This document shows positions 30,172 to 40,688 of a DNA stretch of 53,585 bases, in pieces (position 1 is the stretch's first letter; every line of letters starts with the position of its first letter). Source of the stretch: Pilasporangium apinafurcum (taxonomy: Eukaryota > Oomycota > Peronosporomycetes > Pythiales > Pythiaceae); assembly GCA_001600495.1 (NCBI GenBank), contig BCKE01000075.1, forward strand, positions 104,270-157,854, in the 5' to 3' direction. Below the pieces are notes generated by a model. The model was given only the letters and a program-made list of their open reading frames with translations. It was not told where the DNA came from and ran no database searches. The position numbers were made by a program, and so were the translations under genes.

Positions 30172-32673
30172 ATGACAGAGAAACAAATAGCAGCAATGCG
30201 GGTGGATGCGGCGCTGGCGCATGTGTTTGTCGGCGCTAACGCCATTTCCAACGCATTCTTTGGCTACAATTCACTTGAATCATCATCTCCATCATTGCGA
30301 GGTTCTACCGCTTGTGCTTTTGGTGCGAAGAATGCAGTGGCGTTGGTTGGCCGAACTGCTAAGGGAGCGAACGTAGAGATCCATGAGACGCTGCAGCATC
30401 GCGTGGACACTAAAGACACCACGCGCATCACGAGTGTGTATTTTCAAGATCACTCAGGTGGTAGTGCACGTGTATTGGCGGGCGATTCTGAAGGAAATAT
30501 CTTTTTGTGGCAGCGAGGTCTGGAAGCAGATGCAGATTGGAAATTCATGCACGTGAACAAGGATCTTCAGATCGCTGTGGATGCATCGGTGGCAGCAATG
30601 ACGGGTGCAGAGACCAAGAAACGCTGGCTCTACTTTGTGACCTTCTCGACTGGCGTGCTATTGACTCTAGAGGTATTCAAGCAAGAACCGAATATTGTGA
30701 AGGTGGCTTGTCAATTGAACCTTGGTGTGAAAATGATTATGGAGACACTATCAGCAACCACAATTGCCATTGACAAAGAAGAAGAACAGGTCCTATTGGC
30801 TGCAGGTGGAGTGGATAGCAAAATATATTTATACGAACTACCAAGTGGGTCGTCGCAGTTGTCGCAACTGATGGCATTAGAAGGGCATCGTGGTTGGGTT
30901 CGCAGCTTATCGTTTCAGCATCAGCAATCGCAGTTAACGCCATTCTTTTTAGCATCAGCTTCACAAGATCAGCGCATTCGCCTATGGAAAGTAACAGCAG
31001 TGGTAGATGATTCAGAATCTGCTTCGAGCTTGAACAATACGCATGATGGATTCCGAGCATCTGGAGCTTGTCTTTCCTATACTGTCAGCTTTGATGCACT
31101 TCTTCTTGCACACGAGGACTGGGTGACATCTTTGGCGTGGACGCTCCTGCCGTCGTCTGGATCAGACACAGACGAAACCACTACAATGACTTTAGCGTTG
31201 GTCTCCTGCTCAATGGATAACACACTGATAGTATGGACGAAAGGACCGTCTAGTGTTTCCTGGCTGCCGTCCTTGCGTGTTGGTGAAATGGGTGGTAACG
31301 GGTTTCTATCTGGTGTTGTTCTCCCAATGGAAGCTGATAAGCGGCTGGACCTTTTAGTGTTGAACTTTTCTGGGCAACTGGAAAGATGGAAGCAGCAGCC
31401 AGCACCGTCCAAAATCTTTCTCCCAGCTGAGTCATTGACAGGTCATTGCTCATCGGTGACAGATTTGTCATGGTCTCCTCGTGGAGACTATTTACTCTCT
31501 GTGTCACTTGACCAAACAGCACGTGTATATGCACCACTGACGAGTGAGAAGATATGGTATGAAATTTCTCGTGCCCAAGTCCATGGATATGATCTGAACT
31601 GTGCATGCTTTCTTCTGGAACACAACCGTGATGATCAAGGGAATGACCGATATGTAAGTGGGGCTGATGAGAAAATCTTGCGTGTCTTCGAAGCTCCAGA
31701 CGAGGTCCAGACACTTGTCAATCGACTCAATAACACTGGTACATCGATAGAAGCTCAGCACCCTCGTATACTGCACGCTTATTTACCGGAGCTAAGTCTC
31801 ACAAACAAGTCAAGTGGCGCTCAAAACAGTAAAGATCCTGAGAGTGGTGGGTATGTCGAGCTTAATGACAAAGGAACTGCTCCTGTTCGTCTACCAGTTG
31901 GTGATACGTTGAGCAAGAAGACCTTGTGGCCCGAACAGCGCAAGCTCTACGGCCATGGTAATGAGCTTTTGTGTGTTGCATCCAATCATTCTGGAACGAT
32001 GATTGCTTCTGCATGTAAATCCCGCGAAGAACGCTTTGCAAGCGTTTGGCTATGGAATACGACCGACTGGAGCGTGCGTCAATCTCCTCTTGAAGGCCAC
32101 AAAAGCTCTGTAGTGCAACTGGAATTTTCGCCAAATGACCAGTATCTGCTTTCGGTTTCTAAAGATCGACATTTTTGTCTGTACGAAAAGAATGACAGCG
32201 ATCAATTTCAGCTCATTGAAAAAGTGAAGGCTCACAAACGGATCATTTGGACCTGTTCATGGTCTCCAGACTCAGTGCTATTTGTGACGGGATCGCGAGA
32301 TCAATCCATCGCGTTCTGGGGTAAAAATGCTGAAGGTAAATGGAGTATCATCCAAAAACCCATTGTAATGCCAAAAGCTGTTACGGCTGCTGCATTTGCT
32401 CCGGCATCGGCATCTAAGTCGTCGAGTGCTGCGCATCCGTATCTTCTTGTAGTTGGTCTTGAAAGTGGTGCGATCAAGTTGTTTTCTGTCATTGTCACGG
32501 CAGATTTTACCTCACTCGATTGCCAATTGGTCTGTGAAGTCGCACTTGCTGTCTCACCTTCGTCCATGATTAATCGATTAGCATGGTCAACTCAGCAAGA
32601 TAGCAACGATCTTCTCTTAGCTGCAGCAAGCACTGACTACTCTGTTCGCCTCTACCATGTCCATAGAAGCTAA
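30172..32673 (+). CDS. ELP2: Elongator complex protein 2 (WD40)
   Basis: Single exon, 833 residues from the ATG at 30172; an in-frame ATG at 30115 would add 19. The N-terminus (VDAALAHVFVGANAISNAFF) is characteristic of Elp2. About twelve WD40 blades fill the protein in two halves, for example LEGHRGWVRSLSFQ, ASASQDQRIRLWKV, SCSMDNTLIVWTKG, TGHCSSVTDLSWSPRGDYLL, GHKSSVVQLEFSPNDQYLL and TGSRDQSIAFWG. Elp2 is a core scaffold of Elongator, which modifies wobble uridines in tRNA. Length is close to other Elp2 proteins (about 790-830). The gene shares its promoter with the XRCC2-like gene, and its stop is only 15 bp from that of the converging channel gene, so the 3' UTRs must overlap. Confidence 0.93.
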   Translation: MTEKQIAAMRVDAALAHVFVGANAISNAFFGYNSLESSSPSLRGSTACAFGAKNAVALVGRTAKGANVEIHETLQHRVDTKDTTRITSVYFQDHSGGSARVLAGDSEGNIFLWQRGLEADADWKFMHVNKDLQIAVDASVAAMTGAETKKRWLYFVTFSTGVLLTLEVFKQEPNIVKVACQLNLGVKMIMETLSATTIAIDKEEEQVLLAAGGVDSKIYLYELPSGSSQLSQLMALEGHRGWVRSLSFQHQQSQLTPFFLASASQDQRIRLWKVTAVVDDSESASSLNNTHDGFRASGACLSYTVSFDALLLAHEDWVTSLAWTLLPSSGSDTDETTTMTLALVSCSMDNTLIVWTKGPSSVSWLPSLRVGEMGGNGFLSGVVLPMEADKRLDLLVLNFSGQLERWKQQPAPSKIFLPAESLTGHCSSVTDLSWSPRGDYLLSVSLDQTARVYAPLTSEKIWYEISRAQVHGYDLNCACFLLEHNRDDQGNDRYVSGADEKILRVFEAPDEVQTLVNRLNNTGTSIEAQHPRILHAYLPELSLTNKSSGAQNSKDPESGGYVELNDKGTAPVRLPVGDTLSKKTLWPEQRKLYGHGNELLCVASNHSGTMIASACKSREERFASVWLWNTTDWSVRQSPLEGHKSSVVQLEFSPNDQYLLSVSKDRHFCLYEKNDSDQFQLIEKVKAHKRIIWTCSWSPDSVLFVTGSRDQSIAFWGKNAEGKWSIIQKPIVMPKAVTAAAFAPASASKSSSAAHPYLLVVGLESGAIKLFSVIVTADFTSLDCQLVCEVALAVSPSSMINRLAWSTQQDSNDLLLAAASTDYSVRLYHVHRS

Positions 32674-32688
32674 ATACACTACCTGCGA

Positions 32689-34913
32689 TTACTTGTATCT
32701 GACTTTGGACTGCATGTACTTGTTGATTTCTTGCTCGAGGATTTCGGCTTGGCTAGGGTATTGCTCTTTCACATCGTCCAGATCATTTCGACAAAGCACA
32801 TGAATTTGCACCCAAGTAAGTGCGATAGCTGTTGTTGAGCGTTTGGCTCGCTGCAAAAGCGCCATTTCTCCAAAGTAGTCACCCTTACGTAATATGCGAA
32901 TGATTTTACGCACATTTGATGACGGATCAAGGACACCGACAGAACCTTTTGAGCCGATGAAACCCATCCAGTCGCCGCACTCACCCTTCCGGATCAGTAC
33001 GTCATCTTGCATATAAATCACGGTGCGAAGGTGCAGAATGAGGAGTTCAATAACAGTGGGATCAATTTTCTTCGCTGACAGGAATGGAATCTGCTTAATC
33101 ATGTCGCGATAGAGTTGGAATCTAACCTCACATATCAGTGCTGGTGAGAGTTCGTTGATAAAAGAGTCGCCGTCAGGACTGACACTCTTGGTTTCTCGAT
33201 ACAGGTTTTCGTAGTAGCCGCGGATCCTGCGTGTGAGATCATCTGGGATTCCGAGAAATTTGCAACGCTCAATAGTGGTGATGAGTTTCTTGTTGTAAGC
33301 TGCTTCTTCTTCGTCGAAGGATGAGATCAGCACGGCAACAGATCCAAAGACGGTAGCCTGAAGCACATTTCCGACCAGCATGAATAACGCTACGGATGCC
33401 TCTTCAATCGGAGTATACATCATTGGTGGACTCGCATTCAGAGAGCCGATCACAAGTGCCCAACAGTGCACGTAATTCTGGAACATAGTTCTAGGAACGT
33501 ATATACCCTCATCAATATGCTCCCTCCAACGAACAGCGACCCAATACCAGTAGCAGGATAGCGTGTGACTGACGAGAAAGACGATGCCCAGAAGATATGT
33601 GAAGCGCACTATGCCAGCTTTCTTAGCGGAGTGCACTTTGCGTGCGAGTTGGCTCACTTTCGCCAGCCGAATCACCTTGGCAATTCCCAGAAATCGACCT
33701 TGTCTATCGGCGACAAAGATTTCGAACGGAAAAAAACTCAATAAATCTGGAATCGCCCAAACGCTTAGGAGGTAATGTCGGGCTGTTTTCGATGGACCAG
33801 AGATCAGTTCTCCACGTTCACTTGTGTACGAAGAAAAAATATTAACGAGAAAATCCAGGGCGAATATGCATGATCCAGTGATATTAAAGCGCACAATAAA
33901 CCAAGGAGCATAGTCGTATGCCAAGGACAGCGGTGTGATAACGATATCCATAAGAATCAACAGCATCACCAGTATATCCCAAATAGCTCGTTGAGGGGAA
34001 TCATGATGAATAGTGAACGGATGCACTTTGCTTTTGCTATCGCGCTCAGTTCGGATCTCTTCGGGTGACACAACCGGATCCATGCGGACAGCCATAAACC
34101 ATCGAGCGACTCGCTTTACAGGATGATTTGCTGGTGGCCGATCCGGCAGAACGGAGCTAATTGAGAAACGTCGTGTGAGTTGTGCACTTTGTTTCTTCGC
34201 TGCACCGGTTGTTAAAGCTTCAACGTCCGTCATGGCATCCGCCAACTCTCTGGATTTGTTGTGAAACTTCAACCCTGTGTCTCTTGTAGGATTAGATGGT
34301 GCATTTTCTGGAATGGAACTGTCTGAAAGTATCATTGCATCCCGTACTGCGAGTTGTTTGCTTTGTCGTTTCTGTGGCACTTGTAGTTCTGAAGTCTCAT
34401 TTACTTCCTGGATGGTAGAACTTCGATCACTTTGAGGAATGCTTCCGCCACTGATGTATCTGTCATCTGTTACCACAAGCGAATGCGAAGATTCAGTTGC
34501 CATAAAAGTAGGGCGAAAGATAGATCCTAGAGTAGCCAGACTTGGTCCACGAACGGTAACAAGTTCGTAGCTTGTCGGTGGAGTGTGTTCACTATAGCTT
34601 CGCTGATGATTTTTCGCGTGGCTCATCTGCGTATCAAAAACAAGAACATGAATCCAAGCTGAATAAGTGAGCTGTACCAAACGAATCCAGTAATTACCTT
34701 GATCTGTCGATGCACAAGTACACTGAGCTCCCGCATCATACGTTGTGTAGCTAGGATTTGAGTCTGCATCAGATCCATTCGCTCTTCGAGTCGCTCAAAA
34801 CGAGCACTGTTACCATCCGGCTCATTGCTGGCAGGGTGTCCCGCACTTTGGCCAGAAACAGTAGCATCAGAACGCGAACGGAGCCGTGAGGCAAGTACAG
34901 GGATAGTGTTCAT
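32689..34913 (-). CDS. CNG/HCN-like cation channel with cyclic-nucleotide-binding domain
   Basis: Two exons, 34913-34698 and 34626-32689, give 717 residues. A long polar N-terminus is followed by six membrane segments (S1 near residue 285, WDILVMLLILMDIVITPLSL; S4 near 385, with basic residues in GIAKVIRLAKVSQLARK; S5 TYLLGIVFLVSHTLSCYWYW). The pore loop is NYVHCWALVIGSLNASPP, then S6. A C-linker and a cyclic-nucleotide-binding domain (about residues 600-705) end the protein; the phosphate cassette YFGEMALLQRAKRSTTA keeps the Gly-Glu and the Arg. The usual GYG or GE(T) selectivity filter is absent, so ion selectivity cannot be predicted. It should sit in the plasma or flagellar membrane. It converges with ELP2 and diverges from CEP76. 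Confidence 0.88.
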
Positions 34914-35281
34914 CCCTGTGTGATTCCAGTCTCGAAGATGTGTGTGCAACTGATGTGTAAAGTTGAGTCAATTAGGCGCCAGAATCGGTCGATTAAGTTG
35001 AAAAACAAAAACGAATGTGCTGCTTGCCACGAACTTAGACAGTGTAACCGCCAGCTCAGTTTGAAGGTCACAATCAGATGTGTCATGGTCGACTCCCATC
35101 AACTATCATGTGGACAGTCTCATAATGAAAGATATTCTTGGCCAATTAGGATACAGTATAAACTTGTATGGCTCCATTCAATTGGTCGAGGACACCACGT
35201 GCGACTTTTCAGGATTCATTGTTTGCTGGATCTTTTGTTTGGTGAACTGGATCGATCATTTGCATTAACTTTTTGAACACC
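34914..35281. promoter_or_regulatory. Two-way promoter region between the channel and CEP76 genes
   Basis: The 368-bp gap serves two divergent genes. GGCCAATT (from 35150) and CAATTGGTC (from about 35199) form another facing CCAAT pair. No other gene is seen here. Confidence 0.35.
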
Positions 35282-37670
35282 ATGGACAAAGATCTTGGTG
35301 AAAGAAACGTAACAACGGATCCGATATCAATCGACGATAGCAACAAGAGCAAGAATGGCGAGGATACAGCGCCGACGTCAGTGCAAATGAGCTCATTACG
35401 CTCTGCTATTGATGCGAAGTTACATGAGGAAGGCGTATACAATCAGATTCGCCAATTGGTTCATGAAAAAGTTGAGGAGCGAAGGCAAAAGCAGCAAACA
35501 ACAAAGAGTGAGAATGTGAACAATGACAACGCAATCCAAGATGATGGCGAAGGCGAAGCGCAGCAGATTGAAGAGGAAGACCTCATTCACGAAGTTTTAC
35601 AAAGCGATATCGTTCAGCAGTTGCTCGCTGCTGTTAAGCCACTCGACTATGCTACCTCTGCTACAAAGCCTGGTACAATCATTGACACGTTCGGAGAGGA
35701 AGAAGGATGTGATGGTTCTCGTAGTGGAAACGAAATATTTTTGTATTTACGGCTCGCTGGAGGGAAAGCGTTTGTAGATCAATTGATCGCAGATGAGGAA
35801 ACTGATATCGGTCAGCTATTCTCTATTCGGCACGTCGGTCAAGTCGCCTCTTTCTTCCGCGTGATTTTGACGTTTCAGAATCAACGTATTGTGTCGAAAG
35901 ATGTTCGCTGTTGTGTGGATCCGCCATTTGACGAACATTTCCGCTTTCGCATCGAAAGAAAGAAAAGTCGGACAAATCGGACGAAACGGGGCGCCGCATA
36001 TGATATTGAGATCGTTTCACCATGGGAGGCACTATGTCTCGTCGACGAACCCGTTCAAATTGACTTGTTGAACTACACAAAAAAACTTGTGGAGTGGGAT
36101 CCAATAACCGGTGCCGTTTGGCACGAATTGACGAGCGAATTAGTCTCAGTACATCGTCTGGATTGGCGACGAGTGCTCTGTTCCACCTTACAATTGGTCC
36201 ATTTCCCCATACAATTGCTTGGCAAAATGAAAGTCCCGATTGGAACACTCGATTTTCGTGCTGATATTCTAAATTTCAAACGAACTCCATCTATCGCTCG
36301 AGAAGCCACATTGTTTCTACAAAAAGAGACACTACAACGCAACACGCTCAATCGTTCGTTCTATAACTACGCTAAGCAATGGTGGGAAGAGTATCGAAGC
36401 GAGACGAAATATCTAGATCAACAACAACAGAACAGCCAAGATGGAGAAGATGAGTACAGTACTCTCTTATCTCAGGTAAGCAGGCGACCACGACTCGTCA
36501 AACTCTTTGGGGAAGATGATGAAGGTCGATTCCGTATGGTTTGCAAGTTTCTTGTGCCTTTGCTTGTTCCAGAGGCGGTCAAGAGCCCAAGAGAAGCAGC
36601 TCGCTTTGTCGGATTACTCCCATATGAGTCAGACCTACTGATTGGAGGCGTAAAAGACGAAACCTGGCGTTCTCTCGCTGCATTTCTCTCTGCTGCCAAA
36701 GGCAGTGCACAAGATCATGCGGTATGTTTCATATCTTTATGAGATTTGCTTCTCCACTTGTGATAACACTCATTTGTGTCTGTAGCTTTTGCTCGCCTCG
36801 CTCTTGCTTGGATGTGGACTGGACGCCTATGTGTGTATTGGTACGATTTCCTCCAACAAAGCTGACGCACGGTTGTTCGGGTCCAAGGTCAACACCAGTG
36901 TGCTTCAGAAATCGGGTACAAAAATTGAAGTTGGCCATGTATGGGTGATGACGAAAGGTACCAATCCAGATGATAGCAAAGCCATTACGTTCTGGGAATC
37001 GACAACAGGTGAAATCTACCCACTAGCGAATTCCAAAGGACACAATCGTCATGGCTATTGCTCTATCGACTGCGTCTTCAACCATCGACAACTCTACGCC
37101 AATATCCAGTCCCGTGCCTATAAACTTGCAATGACCTCCTTTGATTTTGATAACGACAGTGCATGGAAACGAATGGACGATCAATTGATAGCTGATCTTC
37201 CTTTTGCTCAACCCCATGTACCTTTACAAGCGCCAGACGTAGCCGCCGCGCCAGGACGAGAAAAGCGCTGGACGATGACGTTGAAAAAAGAGATCAGCTC
37301 ACGACGGCGAAGCAATGGACTAATCACACGATGGAGTGATGAGCTGAGTTTTTATCTTCTTCCAGCATTGAACTCCTATGAAATGGAGCGACTGTATGGC
37401 ACCCCACAGATCGACAACGACTTTTTCCAGCAAAGCATCACGCGTTACGTGCCAGATGGACACACATTTCAGGGCGTTCCAGTCATGTTGACTCGTGAAT
37501 CGCCGCAGGAAGCAATGGGCACTTTGCTCAATAATAACTTAGTGGCAGAAATGGTCGAACTGCACGCGAGAGGGGCTCAGTTCGGACTGGCAGTGCGGTG
37601 CTTTGCGTATCCAGAAAACATCTTTGTAATGTGGGTGATGCTCGCTGTCAGCTACCAGTCCCTCACCTAA
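35282..37670 (+). CDS. CEP76: CEP76-like centrosomal/basal-body protein
   Basis: Two exons, 35282-36721 and 36786-37670, give 774 residues (human CEP76 has 659). The second exon is strongly CEP76-like in its transglutaminase-like fold: LLLASLLLGCGLDAYVCIGT, GHVWVMTKGTNP, ITFWESTTGEIY, CVFNHRQLYANIQ, SFDFDNDSAWKRM, SFYLLPALNSYEMERLYGTP and RYVPDGHTFQGVPV. The first exon holds a long acidic N-terminus, a C2-type region (NEIFLYLRLAGGKAFVDQLI) and linker helices. In animals CEP76 limits centriole re-duplication. Here a basal-body role in flagellated zoospores is inferred. The ATG at 35282 is the first in frame. Confidence 0.9.
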
Positions 37671-37864
37671 ACAGACCCAAACCTACCACGTAAGCCCAGC
37701 CTTGCCTCTTCTTAAATGCAAGGGATGGTGTAATATTATTTTGTAGGTTATTGTCACTCGCTGTCCACATCCTCAAATATTCTGTAAATCAAATCATGTT
37801 CGTTTGAAGGACTAGTGCACAGAAAAGAATAACTTCACACATCGCAGTTCTCTTTTTTTCCAAG

Positions 37865-38685
37865 CTAAGATGAACTCTCGGCAGCATTGCTCCATGGTGC
37901 ACGTGCTACCACGTCCAGCTCTGCGTTTCCTTCGACCACCTGTACTGCTGGGGCTGAAATGACCAGCGGTTGCGGAAGATCGGGTTCGCTCTCTGTCTGT
38001 CCAGACCGCGGATCAACGACCAGGATCGTGGAATTTACTGCCAGCAACTATCATGGTGCAAAACCATCAATGAATAACTCATGGATTCAAAGAGGCAAAT
38101 GGAAGATTAACATACTTTTTCCAGGGCATTGATGAGTTTGTTGAGACTCTTGTAAGACTTTTGTGGCTCCAAGATCACTTCTGTCAGGCGTTGAAGCGTA
38201 AATGGTGGTCTATGAACAGAGAACACGAAAAAAACCATTAGTACAAGCAAAAAGTTGCCTCCATCGGCATTGCCCTTGAATTTTTAGGTCATCCTTACGC
38301 ATCAAATGCTTTGAGCAATTCTGCGATGTTACTGCGCCGCTCGTCATGCTGGCTCTTGTTTGTTGGACTCCAACCCACACCAACTGTCGATGCGTTCTTG
38401 TCATTCGCCAGCACTTCGTCCAGCGCCAAATTTAGTTTTGCCACCAGCAGAACCTTCAGATGTTCCCACGAGTAGCAAGGCACACCTGTCTGGCGGATCT
38501 CCAACAAAATCTGCTCCAATTCGGGCGTGATGGTAGCGTTGGGACTGGACGCGAACGCTAAAGGGGGAAATATATACATAGTAAGTCAGCGAGTGTAGTT
38601 GGATCAGCGTGAGCAAGAGAAAAGAAACTGAAAGCGTACCAGCGAGCTGCTTCTCGTTCTCTGCGATGAGCTCTTCGCTTGCCAT
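37865..38685 (-). CDS. PP4 regulatory subunit 2 (PPP4R2-like)
   Basis: Four exons (38685-38640, 38557-38299, 38209-38116, 38047-37865) give 193 residues. Diagnostic stretches are TPELEQILLEIRQTGVPCYS with WEHLKVLLVAKL (as in the N-terminal helices of PPP4R2) and PPFTLQRLTEVILEPQKSYK with SLNKLINALEK, the most conserved block of the family. PPP4R2 is the regulatory subunit that directs the protein phosphatase 4 catalytic subunit, for instance in DNA-damage recovery. The protein is much shorter than human PPP4R2 (417), missing the long acidic C-terminus. It lies downstream of and parallel to NAXD. Confidence 0.8.
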
Positions 38686-38912
38686 TTTATTCTCTGAGTG
38701 AAAAGCGATTTTCCGTTATGTGATACAGGCATGAAATTGATGTTGGTGCAACTTTCGTGCAACTTTCACAAAGGTTAACCTCTAGTTTTCACGCGTTCTG
38801 TACCACGCGTGGTAAAAATGGGACTAAAGGGTAAGCTCAAGTTCCAACAAATATTGCTTCATTTTTTTGCCATGAAAAGATGTGAGATCTGAGAAAATGG
38901 AACAGAAGTCTT

Positions 38913-40533
38913 TTAGATGCCTGAAGGTGGAAGCGCGGCTGTAGATGGGAAGGCAGTGGTGAAACCTTCCCCGATACTCTGAAGCACGTCTGGTGCCGTC
39001 ATTGATCGCTGGTGGATGCGGAAGGCAACTGCTGAGCTTTACGATTGTTAAAGTGAGTAAACATTTAATGTGAGTAACGGCACTTCAGTTTGACTTGTCG
39101 AATGTGCTTACCTTGCTCGAACGAGGAGAGATCCTCCAAATCCAGCAAGCATCAATGGATTGCCAGCAAATTCTTCTTTCGAGCTACAACATTCCACGTC
39201 AATAGTACAAAAATGTCAGATAACTTCTGGCTCAATAAGGCAACAACGATTAGACATCTGTTACATTTCAAAGTTTTTAGTCCACGAGGCAAACGTTGCA
39301 ATTGCTCCTGTAAGCACCTGATACGAATAAAACAAACCGTTAGCTACAACTATCAACAATCTGAAAGGGAGAGACATGAAATCAACGGATACTTACATCC
39401 CCTTGGCCGCCGCACCTTCTCGGAGACCCAAACTCCTCTGCTTGAACAGCTACAGTACCAAGACAAATCAATACATAAAGGCAATGAATATCAAAATAAA
39501 CCATTTCGAGGAAGGGAACTACCACCACGTACTGGATTCTCCGTCTGAAATTTTATCTTCACGTCCCTTTTGGATCACAATAACGGAGCCCAGCCTAACA
39601 CCATCCTATCATTGAGTCACAAGGATTAACACGAATATCGAGGCAGACAATGGTACTTACGCTTTACTGAGCTCTGAGGGTGGAATCTTGACCGCTTCGG
39701 CTGGATCCGCGTTCTCCATCAGCCCTGCCGCCACACATAGGCGTGCATACTCCATCTAGTCAGCAGCATCCCAAAGTTAGATGTTCTTTGAAGACTAACT
39801 CGCCACATACGATTAACCACAGAAGCTCTCACCGTATTTGGCGTGAGGATCGAACGCGAATAGCCATGAATCATCTCTGGTGCCAAACTGACAAAATAGA
39901 GTCCATCACCATCCAGCACGATCTGCAAGTCGTTCTCGCGCGCGCGTTGAATAAGCTGCCGTGTGATCTCCTGCACGCTTTCATCTCGACCCAGTCCTGG
40001 TCCAATAATAAGCGTGTCTAGACGCGGAAACACCTTCGCGATGCTCTCTGCAGCTGTTTTCAATGCATCCGAACGTTCAGATGAAGAAAGTCCCTTCAGC
40101 GACGCTTCCGATCGGAGAAAGGGATGGACAATGAGCTCTGGACTGTAACATTTGATTGGGGTCGCGGCTTCTTCTGCACAAAAGACATGACACATATCCG
40201 CTCCCTATGTTGTTACGTGGATGCTTTAATACACTGATAACATGGCAAACACGTAAGAAGTGCATTGTAGATTCTGTGTATGTTGCTTACTGTTTTCAGT
40301 GACGAAATTCCAGCGTAGTATGGAGCGCCAGTGTATTCGATCGATCCACCAACAACACCAATGCGACCTAAAGTAAACCACACAGCAGTCGTTTCTCAAC
40401 TCTAGAAAAGATATATTAGATAGATAAGTGGAAAGATGAGTAGTTCACCGTGTTGGCCTTTGCGCGATCCACCTGTGAACGACGGGATCAGTCGTGGCAG
40501 AAGCTTCCGGAGCTGCTGTGCTGTGATCGGCAT
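38913..40533 (-). CDS. NAXD: ATP/ADP-dependent NAD(P)H-hydrate dehydratase
   Basis: Nine exons (40533-40449, 40367-40291, 40204-39833, 39755-39661, 39594-39533, 39449-39397, 39317-39265, 39183-39112, 39036-38913) give 330 residues with every phase consistent. Signature elements are RIGVVGGSIEYTGAPYYAG, IIGPGLGRDESVQE, IVLDGDGLYFV, SILTPNTMEYARL, SVIVIQKGREDKISDG and RRCGGQGD, which holds the catalytic Asp of the ribokinase-like fold. The enzyme repairs hydrated, inactive NADH and NADPH. No obvious organelle-targeting peptide precedes the first domain, so it is probably cytosolic. It is divergent from DZIP1, sharing a 155-bp promoter. Confidence 0.9.
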
Positions 40534-40688
40534 CACTTTTGCTTCCTCAGATCTTTTCGTGTTGTCACAACAGTGTTATACATCAATGTGATCACATAAT
40601 CATTTTTATCCAATCAGTTTTATTTTTATATTTTTAACCAATCATTGCATTGTGTCGCTTCGATAAAAAGATACTTATCCATCCTAGA
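40534..40688. promoter_or_regulatory. Two-way promoter between NAXD and DZIP1
   Basis: This 155-bp AT-rich gap contains two CCAATCA boxes in direct orientation (about 40610 and 40641) separated by a T/A-rich run (TTTTATTTTTATATTTTT). The second box is followed by TCATTGCATTGTG, loosely like the oomycete initiator. It must drive both genes. Confidence 0.4.

Noticed and set aside
39090-39548. Plus-strand frame of 152 codons
   Set aside because: It is the antisense of five short NAXD exons and their introns.
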